DNA from: Eremochloa ophiuroides
Taxonomy: Eukaryota > Streptophyta > Magnoliopsida > Poales > Poaceae
DNA length: 64,000 nucleotides
Assembly (NCBI GenBank): GCA_038502445.1
Contig: JAHLJS010000008.1
Coordinates: 43,922,443 to 43,986,442, forward strand
Reading direction: 5' to 3'
Part shown: positions 22,278-32,865 of the stretch, one piece after another
How positions within the stretch are numbered: the first letter of the stretch is position 1
Layout: every line of letters starts with the position of its first letter
Notes under the pieces: generated by a model
Told to the model about the DNA's origin: nothing
Databases searched by the model: none
Seen by the model: the letters and a program-made list of their open reading frames with translations, nothing else
Position numbers and translations under genes: made by a program

Positions 22278-22770
22278 TATGACTTAGTTTTTCCTGAAGG
22301 GAAAAGACGAAGAGTGTCACGTGGATAGGCTCCGGTATCATCAGAGATTGAGATTTTGTTCATAGTTCGTCTTAGCGTGGCATTATGTAAATTTCATTTT
22401 AAGCAGCAGTAGCTTTCAGGTTGAATTCAAGATGCCAAATAGTTTTTTTTCGTCTGAGAAGTAAATCTACGTTGATATATAAAGTTATTATATGCAATAT
22501 CTCTATTGACTCGATGACAAACGCATTGTATATAGTATGCATACAGTTTATGTTAGAGACTCACATTGAAATGTTATCTTTTTAGTATATTAGCTTGCGG
22601 ACACTTGCGGACGTTAGTGAACTTTCTGCCAGTCCCATTAGCCGGTCGCGGCAGTAGTCTTGCGGCCAGCGGAACCTCGCATAGCCCGCTTAATAACTTG
22701 ATGGCCAGCTTAGCGGTTGGTGGACGGTCCACGACCCACCCCACCTACAAGGTTAGAGTAGACTATACAT

Positions 22771-22997
22771 CAAGCAACTTTAAGTTTATAAATAAATTAA
22801 TAAATATCAAATAGTTCGTCATACATAGTCAGGTTTGAAGTGGAACACAGCTACAGGAGATGACTTAGAGCTTGAAAGTAGTGTGCAAGTGACAAATATG
22901 GTAGGTTGGTGGGTCAATTTTATTTAGGATGATACTGGATATTCTAACTTGTTTGACTCGTGCTAAAATCTTGGTTCGGCTTGGCTCCGCTCGACTC
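22771..22997. other. Short unique stretch between hAT and Gypsy remnant
   Basis: No gene or repeat was recognised. Its right edge at about 22998 is where Gypsy LTR sequence begins abruptly, mid-LTR, and is one proposed inversion breakpoint. Confidence 0.4.
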
Positions 22998-23342
22998 GTT
23001 ATCCTAATTATCAATTCCTGATTATCAATTCCTAGGAATCACAAACCCAGCTTTCCTTTGAAAAAATATAAATTCGACACATAGTACTCCTAGGTAAAGT
23101 GCTACACGATAGTTCTGTGCGCTTGCAGAGTCCCATCACCTATCCTATAGAGCTACCCATAGCATTTTTGGCGCAGTTGCTAGAGATAACTTTATTCCTA
23201 ATAGCAACGTTAGAAGTGTCAACAACCACATACTTTTAGCATAGGGATTGACAACCCCAGTGATTGCATTGAGAAGTATTGTTACCACTGCCAAAGGATA
23301 GATTTGGCTACACTCTTGTGATAGCGTTAGTAACTGTCAACA
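22998..23342 (+). mobile_element. Truncated 5' LTR of Gypsy element A (3' part only)
   Basis: This segment matches the last roughly 330 bp of the full LTR at 26962-28713 and ends in the same TAACTGTCAACA. Only this end of the LTR is present. The first roughly 1.35 kb of an LTR of the same family lies on the other strand at 35351-36695. A primer-site-like motif (TTTTTGGCGCAGTTGC, about 23165-23180) sits inside the LTR, 160 bp before its end. Confidence 0.88.
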
Positions 23343-23350
23343 AACATTTT

Positions 23351-23368
23351 TGGCGCCGTTGCCGGGGA
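23351..23368 (+). other. Primer-binding site of Gypsy element A
   Basis: TGGCGCCGTTGCCGGGGA follows the 5' LTR end by 8 nt. This sequence is the standard minus-strand primer site of the plant Athila/Tat group of Ty3/Gypsy elements and would pair with a host tRNA 3' end to start reverse transcription. Confidence 0.9.
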
Positions 23369-23425
23369 CGGCAACTGTTGAATTCCTCTTACTCGAGTCA
23401 AGTCTAGATAGTTATCCTTTGAATC

Positions 23426-24290
23426 ATGAATATGGCCGAAAGGACCATCTGTGAATTCTCTGCACCTTCTGCTGCTAATATAGCAACATGCCCTAGTGTC
23501 ATCGAGGCGAACACTCAGTTTGAGCTAAAACCGGCATTGATGTGGCAAAGCTCATGAGGATGCTAATGCACATCTCCAACACTTCTTGGAGATATGCAGG
23601 ACCTTTACCATTAAAGGAGTAACCCCAGACGCCATTAGTTTGCGACTCTTTCCTTTCTCCTTGTTAGGAAAAACTAAGCAATGGTTCTATACCAACCAAA
23701 ATGATGTGGACACATGGGAAAAGTGTTCCAACTCTTTCCTAGTGAAATTCTTTTCTCTAGGCAAGACCAATGCTCTTCGCAATAAGATCTCTAGCTTTCA
23801 ACAACAAACTGATGAATCAATTCCCGAGGCTTGGGAACGAATGCAAGAGTATGTGGCTGCCTGTCCACACCATGGTATGGAAGATTGGCTTTTGATCCAA
23901 AACTTCTACCATGAATTAACCCATCTTGATAGAAACCATCTAGATGCTGCCGCTGGTGGAGCATTCTTTTCTCTTAAAGTTACAGATGTGAAGGCTTTGA
24001 TCGAGAAGATAGTGTCCAATCAAGGATGGAACGAGAAACGTCTGCAACCGCGCAAGCGAGGTATGCACTCTTTAAACAAAGCTAACATGATTGCAGCTAA
24101 AGTGGACCTACTGGCCAAAAGGCTAGAAAGTTGTGAGAAGATGCGTACACCTCAGACCGTGCAAGCCATGGAGACTCACATGACATGTGAAGTCTGTGGA
24201 GAAGTTGGCCATTCCGGACTCCATTATCCTGAGACACATGAAGACCTCAACTTCATCAGCAATGATAGCAGTTTTCATTCTTCAAACTAA
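23426..24290 (+). pseudogene. gag: Gag of Athila-like Gypsy element A, frameshifted
   Basis: The reading frame opens at ATG 23426 (MNMAERTICEFSAPS) but is frameshifted near 23540. The body continues in another frame from about 23548 to a stop at 24288. The core matches the plant retrotransposon gag (capsid) domain: LRLFPFSLLGKTKQWFY, then a CPHHGMEDWLLIQNFYHEL block, both diagnostic of Athila/Tat elements. A partial zinc-knuckle-like CEVCGEVGH lies near the C-terminus. In an active element this protein forms the virus-like particle. The frameshift prevents a full-length product here. Confidence 0.85.
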
Positions 24291-24368
24291 GGATGGACTC
24301 AGCGCTCCAATTCTCAAGGTAACACTTTTAATTCTTCTCTTAAAGATCTTGTCTATGGTCAAGGTAGA

Positions 24369-25079
24369 ATGACTGATAGTATAAACAAGAAGCTCCATTC
24401 CAATGATAGGATGCTAGATAGCATAAATGCTAAATTGGATGATTTCTTTTCCGCAATTAAAAATCAACTTAGTTTCAATAAGATACTTAAAACCCAATTA
24501 GCACAACTAGCTTCTGCAATTCTGTCTTTTAAAAAATATAGAATATCAGGAAAGCCTGAAACAACCATGGAATCTGCTAATCTTGTTACTGTTAGTTATC
24601 ATGGCTATGAACTAGATGGATGGAATTTTCCAACTAAAAAGAAAGATCCTGAAACCTCTGTCATATCTTGTTCTATTCAATCTCAAAAGTTCCATAATGC
24701 TATATGTGATCTACGATCTAGCATTAACATCATGTCTAAAGAACATTATGAAAAGCTATTCTACACTGAGCTAGTACCAACTTCTGCATACGTGCAATTA
24801 GCTGATCAAACAACTTGCTACATAGAAGGAGTACTTTGTGATGTTCTGGTAAAAGTAAGAAACAACTTTGTGCCTGCCGATTTCATGATTTTAGACATGG
24901 GTAATAGGGATAACTTATCCCTCATTCTTGGCCGACCTTTCTTGAATACTGTGACTGCATGTATATTTGTTGGTAGTGGTAGCATGCATTTCTATATAAA
25001 TGGGAAGAAAGAGAGATTTGTTTTCTCGTGTGTACCGCACCATGCAACTAACATAAAAAAAATAAGAATCGATCCATGA
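24369..25079 (+). CDS. Retropepsin-like protease region of Gypsy element A
   Basis: An open frame of 236 codons follows gag after 78 bp, in a different frame. Its middle has the features of a plant Gypsy aspartic protease: CDLRSSINIM at about residues 115-124 (the usual form is D-L/T-G/S-A, so the catalytic DxG is degenerate here), the LADQTT strand and the LILGRPFL flap-proximal motif. The first roughly 60 residues are probably the gag-protease linker. No reverse transcriptase, RNase H or integrase follows, so the element lacks most of pol and would depend on a relative for mobility. Confidence 0.75.
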   Translation: MTDSINKKLHSNDRMLDSINAKLDDFFSAIKNQLSFNKILKTQLAQLASAILSFKKYRISGKPETTMESANLVTVSYHGYELDGWNFPTKKKDPETSVISCSIQSQKFHNAICDLRSSINIMSKEHYEKLFYTELVPTSAYVQLADQTTCYIEGVLCDVLVKVRNNFVPADFMILDMGNRDNLSLILGRPFLNTVTACIFVGSGSMHFYINGKKERFVFSCVPHHATNIKKIRIDP

Positions 25080-26944
25080 TGAGGGGGAAACCAAGAATCT
25101 GGAGAAATAAGAAAGACAGAGATGCGGTTAAGAAAGAACCATCATCTACAGCCTCTACACCAGACCCCGATATCGTCAAAAAAGGACAAGATGAGAAGAA
25201 GACATCGGTCAAGGAAGAACCTCCTTCCGAGGAAGGACAGCTATGGGAGTAAGCATTCTATCTCTCTTTAATTACTGCATTGGCATATTTCCCTTCTTCA
25301 TGCATTAAATCAATAATTTGTTAGAAGCATGTTTAAGATTATGTCTTGCATTTAGTGAGGATCATTTAATACTAATAGTAATAATAATAATAATAATAAA
25401 AGAGATTATATATATAAATATAAAAAAGAGAATAAATAAAAACAAAAACAACAACAACAACAACAACAACAACAATAATAATAATAAATCAATTTTGTTT
25501 ATCATAGTAGCAATAAATAAAAAGGCAAAGCCTAGTGATCATAATAAATAAGAAGTAAAAGAGGAAACAACCCGACCAAGAAGAAACTCTGACCCTGAAA
25601 AAAAAGCTAGCTTGGGGGAGCCGTCATCCTCGCCAAGGTATGATCTCTATTCCTAGTGCTTTTCTTATTTGCTATGAGTTATAAGCATGAAGAGTAGTTC
25701 TTAATTTTGCCTTGAAAATATCCAAGAAATGAAGAAAAGAAGAGAATAACATGTCTTTGTTGGAAATGATGAACAATTACTCAGTGATGATTTGCAAAAT
25801 CTTGTTATACAACCCTTATTATGAAAGTTTTGGGTGTGATATCTGAAAATTTGTCTTAACTCAAAAACTATTATGGGTTGCACATGCTAATAACCTAAGT
25901 TATGCTCTTATAAGATAGGAGTTGGTATAAGTAGAACTTCTACCTTACCTAAGGAATGAGTGAGACCCAACTAGAGTTTTTGATTTATAAAATTCAAATT
26001 CTTGCTCACGGTCCCTTTATGGAGTTAATTGCCTACCTTCGAGCCTTACATCCACAAACACTGAAACCACCAGAAGAAAAAGTTCTTGTCTGTTTTGAGC
26101 TTGTTTAGACCTTATTTGATTTAGGTAGAGAAGCTAGTCATATCCTTTGATCAAGATCACGTACACATTCCACCTATGTATTACTTCTACACTGGAAGTA
26201 TACATCTATGCTCCATACACCAATTGAGACAGACAACCATAAACCACCTTTGTCTTTTTGATAGATGGGGAGTATACTTTACTGAAAAAAGAGAGCAAGT
26301 GCTCAAGGAAAGGAAAAAAAGAGGACAAATGTCCCATGGGCACATGCCCATATATCCCTTCTTAAAAAAACTATGGATTCAGTAGCCATGCCACCCCTGT
26401 CTAAGGCAAAGAAAGAAGTCTCAAGGAGCCCACCAAATAATTTACACTCGCACTTTTTGATCATTTTATATGACTTGTTGCTCCCTGTGATATAAGAGTC
26501 TAACCTTGCAATATATTCAGTTCAAGTATGCTTTTGCTTCAATCCTATAAACCCCACATAAGCTTTAGGATAGACATGAGAAGCTCTTTTGAGCTTTTGT
26601 GAGGTTCATCACATTAAAGAGTTGTTGAGAGTGCCATTAAGGGAACCAAAGCAAGATTTTCTTTTCAAAAAAATAAAAAATAAAAACTCTATAGTAAATG
26701 GTCTCACTCTACCAAAGTAAAGGATAAAGTATCTACTTGCCTACTCTATCTTGTTTTTGCATAACCCAAGGTGAAAAACCTAAAAGCCCCATGTAGTTAA
26801 GACATAAGATGAATTTCTGAACCGTGCTCAAATACTATAATAGTGTTGGTTTGTATAAGATCTTTGTGAATTATTACATTGAAGAAATTCATGATCCAAC
26901 ATTGTCATGTTAAAACCACATCTTTGCTTGAGGACAAGCAAACG
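25080..26944 (+). other. Non-coding internal region of Gypsy element A
   Basis: It carries no RT or integrase motif in any frame. It has AAT/AAC microsatellites (25378-25400 and 25445-25490), a polypurine-like AGCTTGGGGGAG at about 25608-25619, and the AT-rich 3' region typical of non-autonomous Athila/Tat-like elements. A second polypurine tract lies just before the 3' LTR. Confidence 0.65.
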
Positions 26945-26961
26945 GTTAGCTTGGGGGAGTT
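26945..26961 (+). other. Polypurine tract of Gypsy element A
   Basis: GTTAGCTTGGGGGAGTT ends directly at the TG of the 3' LTR. In Ty3/Gypsy elements this tract primes plus-strand DNA synthesis. Confidence 0.8.
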
Positions 26962-28713
26962 TGTTGACGGTCGCTAACACCCTGTTTTACCATCAACATT
27001 TCACCCATAATCAAGGTAAAACCATATGAAAAGCAAAGAACTCACTTTAAAACTCACATAGTTCCACATGTCCTTGGAGAAATAGTGTGTATGCAGGAAA
27101 AATGGTGAAAACAGGCAAAAACGAAGCAAAGCAAGACAGCTTCGCACCTCAGCTGCCACATAGGAGCCAGATGGGGGCGGCCGCCCCCCATCATAGGGCG
27201 CCCGCCCTATGAATCTTGCCAAATGGACATGCCACCTCACGGATCTGTGTGCCATCCTCCCAAATGGCCTATGGCACGTTGGTTCAGCATCAACGGCTCA
27301 GAAACAAGTCACGGGGATTCGGTAGCCCTACCAACAGGGCGCCCGCCCTGTCCAAACTGGGTGCCGCGTCCACAATCCGAGGGAAGGCCCTCAGGAGTCA
27401 TCCAAGTCATAAATTGAAGTCGTTTTTCATCCAATGGTGATCAAGTGATGTGCCATGGATCAAAGGACCCATATGTCATCCTCCCGGGGGTTGCAAACCG
27501 CCAAATCAAGGCACTAACCGACTTTGCAACCGCCATAGAGGAGGAAGGAGGGTCGTTGGATGCAAGGCGGTGCATCCAAGGGGGCGCTCGCCCCCCAAGG
27601 ATGGCGCCCGCCCTGTCACTTCATGCCACTGACCTCCAGGACGCCTACAAGTACCACAGGAGCTCTCCTACACTATAAATAGGCCCAGTTTCCACACTTG
27701 TAATCAGAAAACCACTAGAGAAACAACTCATTTTATAGTCCAATGTAGTTCCTACTATCTCTCTAGCGAAGCTCTGCTCTTAGGGATAGTGCTAGTTAGA
27801 GAAGAGTAGAGTAGTGAGAGAGAAGTCGGGAGAAGAAGGAAGTCTATGGAAGAGCCGGGCTTGTCAGCGACCTCCTCTGCGATGTTCTTCACTTTTATCG
27901 ATAATAAAAATCCCCTTCTTCATTTATTTATTGTTATACTTTAAGTAGCTGTATACTTGCTCATTGCTTGGTTAGAGTGCTCTAATTCTTTGGCCGGAGT
28001 TAGAGTAGTAAGTTTTATAGATTAAGCGCGGTGCTTAGACTATAGCTTACCCTTGAGTGCAGCTAGACCCACGGATAGTAGTAGTAGGTTCTAGGTGGTG
28101 ACAGCCCTAGAATCCTCTGGATTCCACCACGTTCGGTCTGGTTTTATCAGCGTAGGGCTTGTAGATGTACGGTGCCTAATCAGTCGAACCCCAGCGAGTT
28201 TAGGACTTTGCGTGTCCCTGGTATAGTAGACTCTTTGGTATAACAAATAATTGATCTTTTACTGAGTTAGAGTTCTCCCATAAACTCTAGAGCTACTTCA
28301 ATTTATCCTAGTGTGTTTTCCACCATAGTTATACTTCATTGATTTATCTTTACTAAGGTTGTTATCCTATTTATCCGTATCTAGATCCTTGATTATCAAA
28401 TCCTAGGAACCACAAACCCAGCCTTCCTTTAGGAAAATATAAATTCGACACCTGGTACTCTCAGGTAAAGTGCTACACGATAGTTCTGTGCACTTGCAGA
28501 ATCCCATCACCTATCCTATAGAGCTACCCATAGCATTTTTGGTGTAGTTGCTAGATATAACTTTATTCCTAATAGCAACGTTAGAAGTGTCAACAACCAC
28601 ATACTTTGAGCATAGGGATTGACAACGCCTGTGATTACGTTGAGAAGTATTGTTACCACTGCTAAAGGATAGATTTGGCTACACTCTTGTGATAGCGTTA
28701 GTAACTGTCAACA
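26962..28713 (+). mobile_element. Full 3' LTR of Gypsy element A, 1752 bp
   Basis: It starts TGTTGACGGTCGCTAACACC and ends GTAACTGTCAACA, so the termini are inverted TGTTGAC/GTCAACA. A TATA box (CTATAAATAGG, about 27672-27682) marks the U3/R boundary. A hairpin sits at the very start (TTGACGGT pairing with ACCATCAA at 26990-26998). A primer-site-like motif (TTTTTGGTGTAGTTGC) is embedded at about 28537-28552, 160 bp before the end, as in the 5' copy. Directly after it begins the downstream half of a Sirevirus gag, preceded by the four bases AATG. Confidence 0.9.
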
Positions 28714-30292
28714 AATGCTATGGCAAGCGTTGCTCTCAACAACAAGCTATCTCTCTTCGACACTCCATCCACATGCTTGATGGACAAGCCATCCAAGGTA
28801 CAATCCAAAGATGAGGGTGATGAGGAGGAACTCTCATGTTATGAGCATATGTCCATACTTGATGATGCCAATGCTTACATTGTGGTCAAGAGAAAGGAGT
28901 GCAAAGAATTACGCAAAGGCAAGATAGCCATTGAGCAATCCTTTGATGAGCTCTTGAAATCTCATGAGAGGCTAATGAAAGCCCATGAGAAACTCAAGGT
29001 GGCTCACTCCAAACTAGTGAAAGCTCATTCCTCTCTAGTGGCCGAAAATGAGAAGAGGGCATCCATCAAGGCATGTGATATGGGTTCATCATGTGACATC
29101 CTTAGTGACAAGACAATTCCTTCTACTACTATTGTTGTCACTAACCCTTCTTGCAGCTCTACCACTCCTATTTCACGTAAAGATGATGGCTTTAAGGCCT
29201 CACTTGTGGTGGAAAACAAGAACCTCAAGGAGGAGCTCAACAAGCTTACCTGCGCCTTAGGTAATGTCTATGGTGGGGATGCCCGCTTGCTAAAGTGCTT
29301 GGGTAGCCAAAGATTTAGTCACTCTAAGGAGAGACTAGGCTATACCCCCAAGAAAGGCAAAGCCTCCTTTGTGACTCGCAAAGCTAGTTTTGTGAAGAGC
29401 AATGGTAGGTATTGCCAAAGATGTAAGCAAGTGGGGCATAATGAGTAGTATTGCATGGCCAACAAGATCAAGCAAGTCAACTTTGCTAGAACGACTTCAA
29501 TTCGCCTTGACTCTTGTTACATGCTCACCAAGGGAGTGAAGGGTGTTAAAGCCAAGTATATTGGTACACCAAGTGGCAACCCAAGGATGAGATCCATTTG
29601 GGTTCCTAAGTCTTTGGTCACTAACCTCCAAGGACCTAAGAATGCTTGGGTACCTAAAATCAATTGATTTACTCTTTCTAGGTCAGTTACAAAGCCGGAG
29701 AAAGGCATTGGGTGCTTGATAGTGGATGCACTCAACATATGACCGGAGAGTCTAGTATGTTCAATTCTATCAACACAAGTGGCAATCAAGAGTTTGATTC
29801 TATCATATTTGATGGCAATGGCAAAGGCAACGTGAAAGATTTAGTCAAGATTGCTATCTCAAATGATATGAGTATATCCAATGTGTTGCTAGTTGAATCT
29901 CTTAATTTCAACTTATTGTCGGTTGCACAACTTTGTGATCTTGGTTTCAAGTGCATCTTTGGGATTGAGATGTTGAGATTGTAAGTGTGGATGGTTCCAA
30001 CTTGATCTTCAAGGGCTTTAGATATGGGAACCTCTACTTGGTGGATTTCAATGATAGTGAAGCTAAGCTTTCTTCATGTTTGATTTCAAAATCAAGTCTT
30101 GGTTGGTTATGGCATAGAAGGTTTGGACATGTTGGAATGAAACAACTTGGAAGATTGGTGAAGCATGACATGGTTAGAGGCTTGAAAGATGTGCACTTTG
30201 AAAAGGATAGGTTGTGTAGTTCTTGTCAATTTGGAAAGCAAGTTAGAAATACACATCCTAAGAAAGGCATGATGAGGACATCTAGTCCACTT
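28714..30292 (+). pseudogene. Sirevirus (Copia) gag 3' half, protease, pre-integrase
   Basis: The segment starts mid-gag at the Gypsy LTR border. It runs through a coiled-coil, lysine-rich region (KECKELRKGK, then repeated KAHEKLK/KAHSKLV), the NVYGGDARLLKCLGSQRF block typical of Sireviruses, and a CCHC zinc knuckle (YCQRCKQVGHNE) with an in-frame stop at 29446. It then has the protease active site WVLDSGCTQHMTG (29709-29747) and the GAG pre-integrase domain (LWHRRFGHVGMKQL). Frame changes occur near 29670 and 29985. The frame is cut at 30292 by a CACTA end. The missing upstream half of the same gag is on the minus strand at 36696-37738. Confidence 0.88.
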
Positions 30293-30615
30293 CACTACAA
30301 TATGGCACCCCCTTTTGCAACACATATATGTGTTGCTAAAAGTCAATATATGTGTTGGTGGGGTCTATACCAACGCATTGATTATGCATTGCCAGAAACG
30401 GCGTTGCAAGGGTTTGTTGCAACACTTATATATGCGTTGGTAACACATAGGAATACCCGTTGCATGGTTGCAACGGATGTTTATAGGATATAGCAACGCT
30501 TATATGTGTTTGTACTAATCACGGATGAATGACTCCTATAGTTTGCAGCAACATAAATATTTGGGTTGCTGCAACGCATATAACTTATATGCGTTGCTAG
30601 GAATAAACCAACAAT
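30293..30615 (+). mobile_element. CACTA (Spm-like) transposon left end
   Basis: It begins CACTACAATATGGCACCC, a CACTA-type terminus, inserted in the Sirevirus pol. The next 300 bp are packed with short direct and inverted copies of TGCGTTG/CAACGCA, often beside ATAT, which are subterminal repeats of the kind bound by CACTA transposase. The matching right end (ending TAGTG) was not found before 35350, so the element is partial or extends beyond a rearrangement point. Confidence 0.75.
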
Positions 30616-31380
30616 AAAAAATATTGAAAATTATTTCAATTTGGCACCAAACAAAGAAATCACACACATGCCATTTAATTGGGAAATTAGAGACCACCTC
30701 ACACATGAGAAATAACAATAGTAAGCCATATATTAAAATGTCTATGTCCTCAGCTTTCCCATCGCATTCCAGATTTATGGTCCAATTATCCACCGCCATG
30801 GTAGCACAATCTAAATAAAATTTAGCGCCAATAGAAAAATAAGAATAAAGCATAGGATGATTCACAAATAAGAATCAAGTATAACTAAATAGTAACAATT
30901 AGACTAAAGTACAAATAAAAATCAAGTTCTCAATGCAAGAACACGAATTGCACTAATTGAGTTAGAGCCGGCCAAAGACTACAGCCAGTACCCAACTACA
31001 CAATCTATTTAACTTCATTGGAAATTTCGATGTATGAGTTGTTTAGTGGGATATACTAAATAAGCATACTCTTGAGCCTTCGTATTATCCATACTTCAAT
31101 AATAAAGCAGAATTGTTTTCATGAGAAGCATAATCTGAATTTTGATGTCAAATAGTGAAATTTGATCAGGTATTGTAGACTAGGCAGACCACAGATGTAG
31201 TGCTAGTGGAGAAAGATAGAATTAGAGGTAGTGCTAGTGGAGAAAGTTAGACAGAGTTTACTGAGCTCACAATTCACTTAGCCTTTTTTTTTCCTGACAT
31301 GTGTGGACCAGGTGGGAATAGGATCTCAGTCTAGATTCCTGCCATTCTCCGCACTTCAATTATGAAGCAGAATTGTTTTC
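30616..31380. repeat. No gene; two short duplicated segments
   Basis: A segment containing GCAGAATTGTTTTCATGAGA occurs at about 31106 and again at about 31364. A 29-bp unit around GTGCTAGTGGAGAAAG is tandem at 31199-31250. No coding potential was recognised. Confidence 0.55.
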
Positions 31381-31626
31381 ATGAGAGGCAACGAAGAAGA
31401 AGAGGAAGCAAAAGCAGATCAAAATCAGTCCAGGCTCGCCTCGCTGGCACATTCATTATCATCCATCGAACCCCATCCGGCTCCAGATGGCATCGTGCAC
31501 CCGCGACATGTCGCGGCCCTTGAGCGTCTGGCCGGCGCCCCGCTTTGCCGTCCTCGTCGTCGTCATTCCCCATCTCCATCTCGAACAGCTGCGCCGTCTA
31601 CGCGTCCAGGACCAGATGTTGTCCTC

Positions 31627-31691
<65 letters not shown>

Positions 31692-31915
31692 CCATGGCTG
31701 GGCATCCGTGGGCACTTGGACTTGGACGTACCTGCAACTTGGCCGGGGAATGATGGTGACCAGAGCGAGGCCGCGGATGCCGCCGCCGTTGATGGAGCCT
31801 TGCCTCCGATGGTGAACCCCAGGGAACGGAGCCGCCGACTTTGGTCAATGGTAAGGAATGTGGATCGGGGAGGGCCTTTGAGCTGTTGTTCGCTAGATTA
31901 GATTAGAGCAGCAAC
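31381..31915. other. GC-rich block with (GA)n microsatellite
   Basis: A pure GA microsatellite spans about 31630-31690. It produces Arg-Glu and Ser-Leu artefact peptides in several frames. Flanking GC-rich DNA reads on the minus strand as LKGRDMSRVHDAIWSRMGFD (about 31456-31525), which looks protein-like and could be a captured exon, but the family was not recognised. Confidence 0.45.
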
Positions 31916-32635
31916 TGTTACAGCTCGGCAAATGAGTTCCTGGAGGGAAAATTTAGTGGGATAATTTCAGTCAATGTTTTAAGGAGGGAAAAAATTTAGT
32001 GGGATAATTTCAGTCAATATTTTAGGAGGGAAACTAATATGGTAAAGACTTTGTTCCGGCTGTTCATCCGTTTGTCCAACCGCACGGCCTCCCTCCCCAC
32101 TCAAGCCCGCGCCAGCTCCCACTCGACACACTCTCGTCATTTTCAACGCCTCGTCGTTTTCAGGCATCTGCCGACCTGCGCCTTCGCCGCGACTCCTCTC
32201 CTCTCCCTCCCCTCTCTCCCCGGCGACCTTCTCCCCCACTCCGACGAGCGGGATCCGACAGCCATGGTAGATCTGACGACGGCCATGGCATATCCATCCC
32301 CTACTCCGGCGAGCAGATCCGGCGGCCACGACAGATCTGGCAGCAGCCGTGGTAGATCCTGAAGGTAGGTCCTCCTCCCGTTCGTTCTCCTCCATCAATT
32401 CCATGTCATCCCCATTCCCAGTCCGGCAGTCCCGCTGCAGCACCTTCTCATCGTCATCCTCCTAGTCCCAGAGCCACCTTCCCCAATGTCGTCACCCTTA
32501 GCAGCGTCGTGAGTATCGCCACCACCAACCCCCCCTCCGCCGCCACCCCCATGAAACCCCTCATGATCTGTCTTGCTGCACTGCTGCTCGTGTGACCCGA
32601 TGTAATCTGTTCTGATGCGTTCGTCCGTGCAGGGC

Positions 32636-32865
32636 ACTGGCAAGTCGGCCGTGCTAAATAACCTCATCGGCCACCCCGTTCCTGGTGAGCTCCTATGTCC
32701 ACGCTGAGCTCCGTTTCCTCCTTCTCCCCTGTCGTTCTGTGTTTTTTACTGTATTTGGATGCTTTTGGTGTGTGGTGCAGATAACGGGGGAGAACGGGCT
32801 GACACAGGCGCTGATAGTGGTTGACCTTCAGATGTAACCGGGGCTCAGCAGCAAGTCCATTTTGA
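32636..32865 (+). pseudogene. Dynamin-related protein 2 (DRP2) gene fragment
   Basis: Two exon pieces flank a short GT/AG intron. The first (about 32633-32682) reads GTGKSAVLNNLIGHPVP, the P-loop region of plant DRP2-type dynamins. The second (from about 32781) reads ITGENGLTQALIVVDLQM, then a TAA stop, then PGLSSKSI, matching the next part of the same GTPase domain. DRP2 proteins are large GTPases (about 900 residues) that drive clathrin-coated vesicle scission. Only about 45 residues remain. The first P-loop residues are altered and a stop interrupts it, so it is a captured or decayed fragment, perhaps cargo of the CACTA element that starts at 30293. Confidence 0.75.

Larger units (their letters stand above)
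18596..22770 (+). mobile_element. hAT transposon, decayed, about 4.2 kb
   Basis: Outward-facing inverted ends are seen at about 18596-18630 (CTTGTAGGCGGGGTGGG) and 22735-22770 (CTTGTAGGTGGGGTGGG on the minus strand). The subterminal regions are rich in CCCGCAA/TTGCGG motifs, as in plant hAT elements. Between the ends lies a broken hAT transposase (19474-21412) in plus orientation, preceded by a CT-rich leader and a possible intron donor near 19120. The precise termini and an 8-bp target duplication could not be fixed. A younger Stowaway MITE sits in the right part, so the hAT insertion is older. Confidence 0.7.

Noticed and set aside
25318..25551. Asparagine/isoleucine-rich 77-codon frame
   Set aside because: Encoded by AAT and AAC microsatellites in the non-coding part of Gypsy A.
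31190..31215. TGTAGTG as right end of the CACTA element starting at 30293
   Set aside because: No TGCGTTG subterminal repeats precede it and the terminus does not match beyond five bases.
31381..31850. Overlapping frames rich in Arg-Glu or Ser-Leu
   Set aside because: They are produced by the GA microsatellite at about 31630-31690 and flanking GC-rich DNA.
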